Notes under the pieces: generated by a model
Database searches by the model: none
Told to the model about the DNA's origin: nothing
The model's input: only the letters and a program-made list of their open reading frames with translations
Assembly (NCBI GenBank): GCA_964620045.1
Contig: CAZUJL010000019.1
Coordinates: 1 to 64,000, forward strand
Direction: 5' to 3'
Source: VFKU01 sp964620045
Lineage (GTDB): Bacteria; Hydrogenedentota; Hydrogenedentia; Hydrogenedentales; GCA-2746185
DNA length: 64,000 nt
Shown: positions 25,393 to 34,378 of the stretch, in pieces
Numbering within the stretch: position 1 is the first letter of the stretch
How the letters are laid out: the number at the start of each line of letters is the position of its first letter
Translations under genes and position numbers: made by a program

Positions 25393-26310
25393 TTACGCCA
25401 TCAACTTGTCGAGCAGCTTCTTGCAGGCCTTGATACCGTCGAATTCGCTCAGGCGATCGCCCTCGTATTCGATGCCGACGTAGCCGTGATACCCGTGCTT
25501 ATCGACCACGTTCGCCATCATGCGCGGGAAGTCGATCTTCGTTTCGTCGCCGGCTTCGTTGAAGTCGTAGCACTTCGCGCTCACGGCCTTCGCGTACGGC
25601 ATCATGCGATCGATCGCGTCGTAGCGATCGACGTCCTCCGGGAAATTGCCGAAGTCCGGCAACGTACCGAAGCGCGGGTGATCCACTTTCTTGATCAGCC
25701 CGATGAGCGCGTCGGGATACGACGACGGGCCCCAGTGATTCTCGATCATCACGTTCAGGCCCTTCTTGTCCGCATATTCGCAAATCGCGCGCAGCGGCAC
25801 CGCCGAACGCTCGATGTGCGCATTCAGGCTTTCCGTGGTCTTCATCGTATTGTCGTTGTGTCCCGCCCAGTTCATGCGAATCGAGTGGCAACCCATCGCC
25901 GACGCGATGTCGATCCACTGGCTGTGCTGCGTGACCGCCGACTTGCGTGCGTCTTCTGACTCCGCGCCAACGCTGCCCGCGCCGTCCACCATGATCAGCA
26001 GGATCTTAACCTTGTGATCGGCGGCGTTCTTGATGAACTGATCGACGTAGGCCTTGTCGGTCGACGCCAACATCCGATTCACGAGTTCAATACCCTCGAT
26101 GCCAAATTCTTCGCGCGCCAGGCGCGGCATCTCGAGCATCGGCGTCTGGCCTTCCTTGGTGCCAATCGTCCGGTGCAGCGACCACGCCGCCAGGCTGATT
26201 TTGTAGTCACGCGCGGCAAACGCCGCCGGCGCGATGCCGCCAAGCGCGAGACCCGCCGCGCCGATGCCCGCCGCCTGAATGAATTTCCGCCGAGTAATGC
26301 CTTGGTTCAT
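25393..26310 (-). CDS. Tat-exported TIM-barrel (sugar isomerase/epimerase-type) protein
   Basis: The 305-residue protein starts MNQGITRRKFIQAAGIGAAG, a twin-arginine signal. The mature part is an AP-endonuclease-2/xylose-isomerase-like TIM barrel, with FGIEGIELVNRM, LNVMIENHWGPSSYP and YHGYVGIEYEGDRLSEFDGI. Proteins of this type are numerous in Planctomycetes and Lentisphaerae and act on sugars; the substrate is unknown. The start at 26310 has GGAGG 8 nt upstream, and an in-frame upstream codon is not followed by a signal. Confidence 0.85.
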   Translation of the reverse strand: MNQGITRRKFIQAAGIGAAGLALGGIAPAAFAARDYKISLAAWSLHRTIGTKEGQTPMLEMPRLAREEFGIEGIELVNRMLASTDKAYVDQFIKNAADHKVKILLIMVDGAGSVGAESEDARKSAVTQHSQWIDIASAMGCHSIRMNWAGHNDNTMKTTESLNAHIERSAVPLRAICEYADKKGLNVMIENHWGPSSYPDALIGLIKKVDHPRFGTLPDFGNFPEDVDRYDAIDRMMPYAKAVSAKCYDFNEAGDETKIDFPRMMANVVDKHGYHGYVGIEYEGDRLSEFDGIKACKKLLDKLMA

Positions 26311-26519
26311 GCAACCATCCTCCTGGCCGCCCCACAACACGCGGCCCCGGCCAGCAGGATAGCCAAAAGCCGGGAAGCGTTCTAGCACGACACAAAAACC
26401 CGGAGTCTCTCGCAATTCAAGCCGAAGTCTTCATAGGAAACAACGGCGGATCCGGCGAAGCTTACCCCGGGAGAACAAACGACAAAATAGCGCCTCAATG
26501 GGTGCCGAAGGATCGCGAT

Positions 26520-27323
26520 CTAGATCAGCAAACCTTTCAACTCAATCCCAAATTGCTCCTCGATGTATTCCAACGTTCGTGGCTGTCCGTCGAGCGACGC
26601 CCGAATATGCGTGGTTGTGTAAAGGCCAGATCGCTTTTTGAATTTAGCATTGGCCCTGCTCACAGAGACTTTCCAATCTACAAGACAGACATACTCGCAA
26701 TGCTCGTCATCATTCGCATTGTCACCCATTATTTTGCAGCGAAGATTGTGCTGAAGTAATGGTTTCCCTTTGATCGAAACCTCGCGGATTGGTCTTGCTG
26801 CACTAGCAATCTTGCCGATCCCAACGAATCCACGTCCTTTTAGATATGCAACAATCACATCGCCACGCTGAAAGCCTTGTATCGCATCTCGCCAACGCAC
26901 ACCTTGTCCCGCCGAGATGAATCCGAACTTACGGTAATCATCCCAGTTGCGATGAGCACCCTCGCCGACGTTGTAGTAATAAACCCCGTTCGCGAAATCA
27001 AACCCCGGAATTTCCCGATGAAGCGTAAAATGAGGACGGAAATTTTCGGCGTAGTGCCCTGAAGCGACATTCGTCAACTGCCTCCCCAATTTCCATAACA
27101 GTGTCTTCTCGACCAGGAGCGCATCGTGTTCTGTGAGCTTGCATGCAATCACACGAATGATCGGCTCAAGTCCCGCCTTTTTTATCGCAGCGATTCGTCG
27201 TACTTTTTCGTTGTCCGATGAGTCCACAAGGTGGGCTTTCATCCGCGATCCGCGCCCTTTACCAAAATAAAACTCCTCAAAATTACGAGGGTCGATATAG
27301 ACATAAACGTAGTAATCGTTCAT
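26520..27323 (-). CDS. GIY-YIG nuclease with C-terminal PUA/EVE-like domain
   Basis: The 267-residue protein starts YYVYVYIDPRN and has FYFGKGRGSRMKAHL at 18-32, matching the LEM-3-like GIY-YIG nuclease family. The expected catalytic set is present: Tyr in VYVYI, Tyr19, Arg27, Glu72 and Asn85. From about 113 a second domain (GVYYYNVGEGAHRNWDDYRK, then GDVIVAYLKGRGFVGIGKI) resembles PUA/EVE domains, which in other proteins recognise modified bases. Base composition is clearly AT-richer than both neighbours, which suggests recent acquisition. It stands alone, without a methyltransferase or an McrB-like partner. A modified-DNA-dependent nuclease is a reasonable guess. Confidence 0.75.
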   Translation of the reverse strand: MNDYYVYVYIDPRNFEEFYFGKGRGSRMKAHLVDSSDNEKVRRIAAIKKAGLEPIIRVIACKLTEHDALLVEKTLLWKLGRQLTNVASGHYAENFRPHFTLHREIPGFDFANGVYYYNVGEGAHRNWDDYRKFGFISAGQGVRWRDAIQGFQRGDVIVAYLKGRGFVGIGKIASAARPIREVSIKGKPLLQHNLRCKIMGDNANDDEHCEYVCLVDWKVSVSRANAKFKKRSGLYTTTHIRASLDGQPRTLEYIEEQFGIELKGLLI

Positions 27324-27466
27324 GGCCTGCCCTTCCACTGTTGTTGCTACAAAACCTACATGCGAAACAGTATTCTTTCAACGTTCCCACAGGATCGTTT
27401 CCGTCGGGCAGAGGCTTGCCCTCTCGCTGCCCCCGCGCTACACTGCCGACCGGGAGGCACCCTGCC

Positions 27467-29020
27467 ATGAAACCCTTCGCACTCTTCGCCGCAATCCTGA
27501 TCAGCACCGCTGCGTTCGCAAATGGTCCCACGGTAAAAGTCACCGGCGGCACCGTCGCCGGCACGTCGGAAAACGGCGTAAACATTTTCAAGGGCATTCC
27601 CTACGCCGCGCCGCCGGTTGGCGATCTGCGCTGGGCGCCGCCCGCCGCCGTCGTGCCGTGGAAAGGCACGCGCGACGCCACGAAGTTCAGCGACGAGTGT
27701 ATGCAGGCGCCGTATGACAAGGATTCGATGTACTACCGCGCACCGCAGCCGATGAGCGAAGACTGCCTCTGCCTCAACGTGTGGAGCGCGGAACAGCCGG
27801 CCGAGCCAAAGCCGGTCATGGTGTGGATCCACGGCGGCGCGCTCACGCGCGGCTCGGGCGCCACGCCAACCTACGACGGCGCGAACTTCGCCAAGAAAGG
27901 CGTCGTCCTCGTCACGATCAACTACCGCCTGAACGTCTTCGGGTTCTTCTCGCATCCGGATCTCTCCGCTGAATCAAAGCACGGCGCCTCCGGCAACCAG
28001 GGCGTGCTCGATCAAGTCGCGGCGCTGCAATGGGTCCACGACAACATCGCGCAGTTCGGCGGCGATCCAAACCGCGTCACGATCTTCGGCGAATCCGCGG
28101 GCTCGTGGAGCGTTTGCTCGCTGATGGCGACGCCACTCTCAAAAGGCCTGTTCCACCGCGCAATCGGCGAAAGCGGCGGCGTGTTCAATCCGATGGCCTA
28201 CCTGAAAGAAGATAAGAACGGCCAGATCTCGGCCGAATCCGCCGGCGCGAAATTCGCCGAATCGCTTGGCGCGGAAAGCCTGCAACAGTTGCGCGGCCTC
28301 TCGGCCGAAAAGATCATGGACACCTTCGGCGCGCGCGGCAACACGCCCACGCGCGGTGTCGTCGACGGCTGGGTCTTCCCGAAGGAAGCGCGCCAGGTCT
28401 TCGCGGCGGGCGAACAGCACGCCGTCCCCGTGATCGTCGGTTCGAACGCAAAGGAAATGACGACGCTGACGTCGCGCGCGATGGTGCCCACGACGCTCGA
28501 CGCGCTAAAGACCTACGTCACGCGCGAGTACCCCGGTTTCGAGGACGAGTTCCTCGAAATCTACCCGGCCAAGACCGACGCCGAAGCGGGCGAGGCCTTC
28601 CTCGCGAGCGCACGCGACCGCGCGTTCTCGTGGCAGATGCGCACCTGGGCGCGCGCGATGGCGAATGTCGATCAGCCGGCGTATCTCTACTACTTCACAC
28701 GCGTGCCGCCGGTGAAGGGCAGCGAATACAACGGCGCGTTCCACGCCGCCGAAATCGCGTACGTGTTCCAGAACCTCGACATGGCGCGCGGCTACAACGA
28801 CACAGACAAGGCGCTCTCGGAAGCGATGGCGGGCTACTGGGTGAACTTCGCGGCCACGGGCGATCCGAACGGCGACGGCCTTATGATTTGGCCCGCCTAC
28901 GACGCGCAGCACGATCCGTTCATGGATCTCGGCGACACGGTCGAATCCGGCCAGCACCTGCTCAAGCGCGAACTCGATTTCACGCAAAAAGCAATGGACG
29001 CCCGCCAAGGCACCGACTGA
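27467..29020 (+). CDS. Type-B carboxylesterase/lipase, secreted
   Basis: The 517-residue enzyme has a signal peptide (MKPFALFAAILISTAAFA). It has the full carboxylesterase-B pattern: FKGIPYAAPPVGDLRWAPP, SEDCLCLNVW, oxyanion IHGGALTRGS and catalytic Ser210 in FGESAG, with His at about 426 in FHAAEIAYVF. It would hydrolyse esters in the periplasm or outside; the substrate is unknown. The start at 27467 has GGGAGG 9 nt upstream. An upstream in-frame extension overlaps the nuclease gene and is not used. A hairpin terminator with a repeat core follows. Confidence 0.9.
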   Translation: MKPFALFAAILISTAAFANGPTVKVTGGTVAGTSENGVNIFKGIPYAAPPVGDLRWAPPAAVVPWKGTRDATKFSDECMQAPYDKDSMYYRAPQPMSEDCLCLNVWSAEQPAEPKPVMVWIHGGALTRGSGATPTYDGANFAKKGVVLVTINYRLNVFGFFSHPDLSAESKHGASGNQGVLDQVAALQWVHDNIAQFGGDPNRVTIFGESAGSWSVCSLMATPLSKGLFHRAIGESGGVFNPMAYLKEDKNGQISAESAGAKFAESLGAESLQQLRGLSAEKIMDTFGARGNTPTRGVVDGWVFPKEARQVFAAGEQHAVPVIVGSNAKEMTTLTSRAMVPTTLDALKTYVTREYPGFEDEFLEIYPAKTDAEAGEAFLASARDRAFSWQMRTWARAMANVDQPAYLYYFTRVPPVKGSEYNGAFHAAEIAYVFQNLDMARGYNDTDKALSEAMAGYWVNFAATGDPNGDGLMIWPAYDAQHDPFMDLGDTVESGQHLLKRELDFTQKAMDARQGTD

Positions 29021-29040
29021 TCAACCGCTAACACAAAAAA

Positions 29041-29076
29041 GTAGGGGCGGCCCCCTGTGGCCGCCCTTATTTTTTA
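29041..29076 (+). terminator. Bidirectional hairpin terminator built on a dispersed repeat
   Basis: A 10-bp stem (29043-29052 with 29059-29068, including one wobble pair) has a T-rich tail on the right and an A-rich flank on the left. It can therefore end transcripts from both sides. The core GTAGGGGCGGCCCCCTGTGG recurs at 44993-45012 as a near copy. Confidence 0.8.
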
Positions 29077-29082
29077 CATCTT

Positions 29083-29664
29083 CTATTTGGTATCGAGAGC
29101 GACGTCCACCAGTCCCTGAACCAACGTCGCAGCATCTTCCGCATTGCCATCACCCACCACCGGCACTTCAATTTTCAAATCGCGCACCATGCTGCACAGC
29201 GACGCGTTGCACAACTGCCCGTTTACGATAACCGTCGCCGGCGAATCGCCAGTCTTCTTCACCTTCACGGCAAAGCGTGCGTCGCCTTCAAAGCCCCACG
29301 TATACCAGTTGATGTCTTTCTGCGTGAGGTCTTTCGGCGCGCTCTGCTTCCACGCGCCGACCGCCTCGTATCCGCCGCCGACCACAATCTTCGTCGGCAG
29401 CTCCGTTGTCGGCGCCTCTTCGCCGGTCGCCTTTTTCACGCGCTCGACGTTGTCCATCGCATAGGTGTGCCACTGCGGCTGGTGCGTCGCTTCAACCACG
29501 AGCCACTCGCCCGCGATCCGTGCGCGGTACGTCGCCACGATGTCGCCGCGGTACAACACCGGCTTCGCCTCGCTCCACTCGCCGGCCCACACGCCAGCCG
29601 CAGCGCAGAAAACCGCCGCGATCAGCGCGATCCGCTTACTGGTCCATCTTCCGGAAATGTTCAC
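29083..29664 (-). CDS. DsbD N-terminal (alpha)-like periplasmic thiol protein
   Basis: The 193-residue product has an N-terminal signal segment (RIALIAAVFCAAAGVWA) and then a DsbD-alpha-like domain. Its Cys pair sits in NGQLCNASLCSMVRD; in DsbD this pair passes electrons to periplasmic partners. The membrane (beta) and thioredoxin (gamma) domains of DsbD are absent, so electrons must come from another protein. The start is GTG with GGAGA upstream, 29 nt inside the upstream thioredoxin/PDZ gene. This tight overlap suggests the two work together in periplasmic redox. Confidence 0.65.
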   Translation of the reverse strand: MNISGRWTSKRIALIAAVFCAAAGVWAGEWSEAKPVLYRGDIVATYRARIAGEWLVVEATHQPQWHTYAMDNVERVKKATGEEAPTTELPTKIVVGGGYEAVGAWKQSAPKDLTQKDINWYTWGFEGDARFAVKVKKTGDSPATVIVNGQLCNASLCSMVRDLKIEVPVVGDGNAEDAATLVQGLVDVALDTK

Positions 29665-30886
29665 GGTAGGTCTCCACGGTCATTTCGCTCGTCTCGCCGT
29701 TGCGCAGCACGGTCGCCTTGAAGCGCGAGCCCGAATCGATATTGAGGCGTATATATATATCGAGATTGTCGGTAAACGCATCGCGATTGACGCCATTGAT
29801 CGCCGTAATGATGTCGCCCACCTGCAGCTTGTGCAGGTTGTACACCTGCGCCGCCGCATCGACCTTAACGACTTCCGCCGCGAGACCGTCCTCCGGCACG
29901 CCAAGTTCCTTCCGCCGTTCCGCCGTCAACGGCTTCGATGTGAAGTACGGCTGCGGCTCAACCGTCCAGTAGCGGTGATACAAATCCGTGTACCACCATT
30001 CCTTCGGCAGCGTCACGGTCAGGTCCTGGCTTGCATCTCCGCGTTTCACGGTCAGCCCAACGGTCTTCGTCTCGCGCCGCGGCACTTTGTTGTAGTTGTA
30101 CTGCAGGTCGCCGAACGTAAGCACCGGCTTGCCGTTGATCGCCGTGATCAGATCGCCCGCCTGCATGCCCGCGTCCGCCACCGGGCCTGTCGCCGTCTTC
30201 ACGATCAGCCCCTTCGGCACATCCAACTGAATCCCGATCCGTTTGATGTCGGGAAACGCGAACATATCCGTCAACTTGTCCAGTGTGCCGTCGTGCTCTT
30301 TTTGCAGCAGCTTGTAGTCACCCATCAGGTGACATTCCACGCACCGGCCCTGATCCATCACCTCCGCCTTCAGCAGCGGAAACTCGTCCGGATACTTCGG
30401 CGTGGGCAGCGGCTCCGCGGGCAATTTCCCGGCCTGTGCCTTTGCGTGCTGCTCCAAGCCAATCTTCAGCGCCACTTCGAGGCTGTCGTAATTGAGGTAC
30501 GCCTCCGCGCTCGTCTCGTCACGTCCGCCATACCGCAGATAAATCTGCTCGTCCGCGTTCAAAATAAAATAGAACACGGAGTTGTGCCAGTCGCGATCGA
30601 ACAGCGCAATGTTCATCCCCGTGTTCGAAATGATCCGCGCGCACACATACTGCTGCAGCAACTGCCCACGCGGCGAATCCACCGGCGTCTGCGTCACGCG
30701 CGCATCGAACACGCGCGCATTTGTACACGGCGCGCAGCGCATCGACAGGAAAATCGGCTTGCCCGTCTTCTTCGCCTCTTCAATAGTGGACTTGTAGTCC
30801 GTGTGCCACTGGATTTCCTGCGCGCCTGCGACACAGCACGCCAGCAGCGCGACCATGCTCAACGTCAACCGGTTCATAATCGTCAT
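29636..30886 (-). CDS. Secreted thioredoxin-like / c-type heme / double-PDZ protein
   Basis: The 416-residue protein has a signal peptide (MNRLTLSMVALLACCVAGA). A thioredoxin-like start follows, with a CAPC motif at 51-54 (SMRCAPCTNARVF). A heme-binding CVECH is at 182-186. Two PDZ domains follow, recognised by VADAGMQAGDLITAINGKPV and YNLHKLQVGDIITAINGVNR. This combination of redox Cys pair, heme and PDZ is unusual. It probably reduces or transfers electrons to periplasmic substrates that PDZ selects. The start at 30886 or 30877 is uncertain because neither has a good ribosome site. Confidence 0.65.
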   Translation of the reverse strand: MTIMNRLTLSMVALLACCVAGAQEIQWHTDYKSTIEEAKKTGKPIFLSMRCAPCTNARVFDARVTQTPVDSPRGQLLQQYVCARIISNTGMNIALFDRDWHNSVFYFILNADEQIYLRYGGRDETSAEAYLNYDSLEVALKIGLEQHAKAQAGKLPAEPLPTPKYPDEFPLLKAEVMDQGRCVECHLMGDYKLLQKEHDGTLDKLTDMFAFPDIKRIGIQLDVPKGLIVKTATGPVADAGMQAGDLITAINGKPVLTFGDLQYNYNKVPRRETKTVGLTVKRGDASQDLTVTLPKEWWYTDLYHRYWTVEPQPYFTSKPLTAERRKELGVPEDGLAAEVVKVDAAAQVYNLHKLQVGDIITAINGVNRDAFTDNLDIYIRLNIDSGSRFKATVLRNGETSEMTVETYREHFRKMDQ

Positions 30887-31031
30887 TTTCGCAAATGCCC
30901 AATCTGGCCTTCTATCCAGCCGTCCACCGCGTCCACGCCGTCCACTCAACCCAAGACTTTACCCACAAAAACTGCTAGAATAACCTGAATTATCACGGAA
31001 ACCCCTCGTTCCTGTGGGGGTAAGAGTTTGG

Positions 31032-31580
31032 ATGGCGCCGATGCTCTACTTCAAAACCAGCCAGTACGTCCCCGGCAAGGGCGACGCCTGGATGTTTTAC
31101 GAGTGCAACGACGACAGAACCGTCCGGCGTTACATGACCTACATCCCCTCCACGCGCGAGTTGGACAAGGTCACCAAACCCTTCATCCGCCGCCTGATGA
31201 AACCCGAAACACTGATGGAATCCTCGCAGGACGAGTTCCACCAGTACTGGCCGCCCGAACCCGGTGAAGTCACCAGCCAGGACGTCATCGCCGACGAGGT
31301 GTCGCGCAAAGGTATCAAGGCGCGCAAATACTTCGATCCGAACATGACCGTCGGCGACGCCATGGCCGTGCACCCGCGCGTGGCGGAGGTCTTCGCCGCG
31401 TTCCAGCTCGGCGGCTGCTCAAGCTGCGGCATCAGCGAAGTCGAAACCGTCGCACAGGTCACCATGGGCTACGGCGTCGACATCGACATGCTGCTCGACG
31501 TCCTCGAAGAACTCATGGCCGAGGAAGACGCCAAGGCGAAAGAAGCCGCGCCGGAACCGGCACCAGTCGAACACGACTAA
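31032..31580 (+). CDS. DUF1858 domain protein (CxxC, hybrid-cluster-associated type)
   Basis: This is a protein of about 182 residues. Its N-terminal half begins YFKTSQYVPGKGDAWMFYEC and is not recognised. The C-terminal half is a DUF1858 domain: DPNMTVGDAMAVHPRVAEVF, then LGGCSSCGISEVETVAQV. DUF1858 is common in proteins near hybrid-cluster and iron-sulfur repair enzymes; its molecular role is unclear. The start is uncertain: GTG 31014, ATG 31032 and ATG 31041 are all in frame, and 31032 has a weak AAGAG before it. Confidence 0.7.
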   Translation: MAPMLYFKTSQYVPGKGDAWMFYECNDDRTVRRYMTYIPSTRELDKVTKPFIRRLMKPETLMESSQDEFHQYWPPEPGEVTSQDVIADEVSRKGIKARKYFDPNMTVGDAMAVHPRVAEVFAAFQLGGCSSCGISEVETVAQVTMGYGVDIDMLLDVLEELMAEEDAKAKEAAPEPAPVEHD

Positions 31581-31642
31581 TTTCATACGGTCTGTGACTA
31601 CGTTCATCTTGACCTACGTTTAAACTCCGACCCCTCCCCGTT

Positions 31643-31670
31643 GTCATTGCGAGCGAATGCGAAGCAATCT
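31643..31670. repeat. GTCATTGCGAGCG-type intergenic repeat
   Basis: GTCATTGCGAGCGAATGCGA followed by AGCAATCT matches a palindromic repeat family scattered in many bacterial genomes. A related copy is at 51852-51886. Confidence 0.65.
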
Positions 31671-31750
31671 CTGCCAGCGATCAAAACACGCTGGAGACTT
31701 CGATCGCTACGATCCCCGCGTCAGGCACCTTCCGTGATAAGCTCTGCGCC

Positions 31751-33259
31751 ATGTCTGCCCCACTCCTCGAACTAACCGGCATTGCCAAGCGCTACCCCGG
31801 CGTCACCGCGCTGGACGGCGTCGATTTCTCCCTCCTCCCCGGCGAAGTCCACTGCCTCTGCGGCGAGAACGGCGCCGGCAAATCGACCCTGATGAAAATC
31901 CTCGCGGGCGGGCAGCGGCCCGACGCCGGCGAAATCCGCCTGAACGGCGAGGTCTTGCGCCTGCGTTCGCCGCAGCACGCGCAGCAGTGCGGCATCGGCA
32001 TGATTTATCAGGAGTTCAACCTCGCCCCCGCGCTCAGCGTCGCCGAGAACATCTTTCTCGGCCGCGCGCCGCGCCGCAAGGGCCTGCCGTTGATCGATTG
32101 GCACGCGCTTGAAGCCAACGCCGCCGCGCTGCTCGCGCGCATCGGCATCAAGCTGGACCCACGCAAGACCGTGCGCGAATGCAGCGTCGCCGAGCAGCAG
32201 ATGGTCGAAATCGCGAAGGCCCTCGCGCTGAACGCGCGCGTGCTGATCATGGATGAGCCCTCCGCCACGCTCACCGACGCCGAACTCACCGCGCTGTTCG
32301 CGCTCATCCGCGATCTGCGCGCGCAGGGCCTCGGCATCGTGTACATCTCGCACCGGCTCGACGAAATCTTCGCGATCGGCAACCGCGTCACCGTGCTGCG
32401 CGACGGAAAGCACATCAATACGAAGCCGATCGGCGAAGTAAGCCGTGATTCGCTCATCCACATGATGGTCGGCCGCGAACTCAAGGACGAGTTCCCAAAA
32501 GTCGAGGCCCCGCGCGGCGCGGAACTGCTCCGCGTCGAAGGCCTCACGCGGAACGGCGTCTTCGAGGACATCTCCTTCGCGCTGCGCGCCGGCGAGATCG
32601 TCGGCCTCACGGGCCTCGTCGGCTCCGGACGCACGGAAGTCGCCCGCGCAATCTTCGGCGCGGACGCCATCCATCGCGGCCGCATCTGCTTGGACGGCCA
32701 GGAAATCAAAGTAGCCTCCCCGCGCGACGCCATCGCCCACGGCATCGGCCTGCTCACCGAGGACCGCAAGCAGCAGGGCCTTGTGCTCGGCATGTCCGTG
32801 CGCGAGAACACCACGCTGGCCAACCTGCGCGCCGTCCCTGGCGGGTGGCGCATCCGCGCGCGCGACGAACGCCGCATCGCCGAGGACTACGCGCGCGACC
32901 TGCGCACGAAAACGCCAAGCGTCGAGCAGGCCGCCGTGCACCTCAGCGGCGGCAACCAGCAGAAAGTCGTGCTCGCGAAATGGCTCTTCACGCAAAGCCG
33001 CGTGCTCATTTTCGACGAACCCACGCGCGGCATCGACGTCGGCGCGAAAGTCAGCATCTACGAACTGATGAACACCCTCGTCGCGCGCGGCGCCGCCATC
33101 CTCATGATCTCCTCCGAACTCCCCGAAGTCCTCGGCCTCTGCGACCGCGTCCTCGTCATGCACGAAGGCCGCCTCGCCGGCGAACTCCCCCGCGCCACCG
33201 CCACCCAGGAAAAAATCATGCACCTCGCGACGGGGCAGCCCCCCTCGGTCGGCAATTAA
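31751..33259 (+). CDS. rbsA: Ribose-type sugar ABC transporter ATP-binding protein
   Basis: The 502-residue protein has two ABC domains in one chain, as in RbsA/MglA. The first has Walker A GENGAGKST and a degenerate signature (CSVAEQQMVEI). The second has the family's degenerate Walker A (GLVGSGRTEVARA), signature LSGGNQQKVV and Walker B VLIFDEPTRGIDVG. It energises import of a pentose-like sugar. Unusually it is on the opposite strand and convergent to its permease and binding-protein genes. Confidence 0.9.
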   Translation: MSAPLLELTGIAKRYPGVTALDGVDFSLLPGEVHCLCGENGAGKSTLMKILAGGQRPDAGEIRLNGEVLRLRSPQHAQQCGIGMIYQEFNLAPALSVAENIFLGRAPRRKGLPLIDWHALEANAAALLARIGIKLDPRKTVRECSVAEQQMVEIAKALALNARVLIMDEPSATLTDAELTALFALIRDLRAQGLGIVYISHRLDEIFAIGNRVTVLRDGKHINTKPIGEVSRDSLIHMMVGRELKDEFPKVEAPRGAELLRVEGLTRNGVFEDISFALRAGEIVGLTGLVGSGRTEVARAIFGADAIHRGRICLDGQEIKVASPRDAIAHGIGLLTEDRKQQGLVLGMSVRENTTLANLRAVPGGWRIRARDERRIAEDYARDLRTKTPSVEQAAVHLSGGNQQKVVLAKWLFTQSRVLIFDEPTRGIDVGAKVSIYELMNTLVARGAAILMISSELPEVLGLCDRVLVMHEGRLAGELPRATATQEKIMHLATGQPPSVGN

Positions 33260-33273
33260 GTCATTGCAAAAAA

Positions 33274-33333
33274 TCGACAGGATTTACACGATTTACAAGA
33301 TAAAAATCCTGTTAATCGTGTAAACCCTGTCGA
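33274..33333. repeat. Inverted repeat between convergent ABC genes
   Basis: Arms 33274-33301 and 33306-33333 are nearly complementary (TCGACAGGATTTACACGATT against TAAACCCTGTCGA). This is a known style of dispersed intergenic repeat. A GTGTACTCCGTGTCCTCTGT low-complexity tail follows at 33351. It probably serves as a shared terminator. Confidence 0.75.
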
Positions 33334-33388
33334 ATTCCTGCAGTTCTCTGTGTACTCCGTGTCCTCTGTGGTGAGACCTTTTCAGTTC

Positions 33389-34378
33389 TCACTTCGGATT
33401 GATCAACTGCTGCACTTCCGGCGTGTTCAGGTTTTCCTTCGTAATGATCGTCACGCCCGTATCAATCCGCTTCTCGACCGGACGTTTCTCAATCGCGTCC
33501 ACCGCCGCCTTCACGCCGTCGTAGCCCATCTTGAACGGGTTCTGCACGATGAGCGCCTGAATCGTGCCGCGCTCGAGTCCCGCGATCTCTTCGCCGGACG
33601 CATCGAAGCCGACAATTTTGATCTGTCCCGATTTGTTCGCCGCCGCAATCGCCTGCGCCGCGCCGACCGCACCCGGCTCGCTCTCGGCGAAAATGCCCGC
33701 GAGGTTCGGGTGCGCCGTCATCATGTCCTCGGTCACCGACATCGCCTTGGCGGCGTCGCTCTCGCAATGCAGCACGGACACGATCTTCATGTCGGGATAT
33801 TTCGCCGCGCCTTCCTTGAAACCCTGCTCGCGCATCTCGCTCGTCGCCGCGCCGGGCACAATCGGAATAATGCCGACCTCGCCCTTGCCGCCGATCAGCT
33901 CCGCCAATTTGTCCGCCGCCATCCGCGCCGCCGCCACGTTGTCCGTCGCCACAAAGCTCAGCGGCCGGTCCGATTTCACGCCCGAGTCAAACGTAATCAC
34001 GGGAATCCCCGCATCCATCGCCTGATTCACGACGTCAATCAGCGCGTTCTCGTCGCACGCCGCCATCACGATCGCGTCCACCTTGCGGCTGATCATGTCC
34101 TGCACGATGTTGATCTGCTTGGCGATCTCGGTTTCCTTGTCCGGGCCGTTCCAGATGATCTCGGCGTTCATGTCCTTGCCCGCCGCATCGGCGCCCGCGC
34201 GCACCGTGAGCCAGAACTGGTGCCCCACGCCCTTCGGCAACACGGCGATCGTGTATTTCTTGCCGCCGGAATCCCCGCCCGCCGCGCCGTCCGGCGACTT
34301 CTCGCCGCCGCACCCGGCCAGCGCGATACCCGCCAAGCCCACCGCCAACAAGAATCTGCGTGTCATCATCGTCGTCAT
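33389..34378 (-). CDS. rbsB: Ribose-type ABC transporter substrate-binding lipoprotein
   Basis: The 329-residue protein has a lipoprotein signal with lipobox LAGC, so it is membrane-anchored. The mature part is a type-I periplasmic-binding protein of the RbsB family, with FWLTVRAGADAAGKDMNAEI, AIVMAACDENALIDVVNQAM and GIFAESEPGAVGAAQAIAAA. It binds a sugar. The ATG at 34378 overlaps the permease stop as ATGA. Confidence 0.9.
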   Translation of the reverse strand: MTTMMTRRFLLAVGLAGIALAGCGGEKSPDGAAGGDSGGKKYTIAVLPKGVGHQFWLTVRAGADAAGKDMNAEIIWNGPDKETEIAKQINIVQDMISRKVDAIVMAACDENALIDVVNQAMDAGIPVITFDSGVKSDRPLSFVATDNVAAARMAADKLAELIGGKGEVGIIPIVPGAATSEMREQGFKEGAAKYPDMKIVSVLHCESDAAKAMSVTEDMMTAHPNLAGIFAESEPGAVGAAQAIAAANKSGQIKIVGFDASGEEIAGLERGTIQALIVQNPFKMGYDGVKAAVDAIEKRPVEKRIDTGVTIITKENLNTPEVQQLINPK

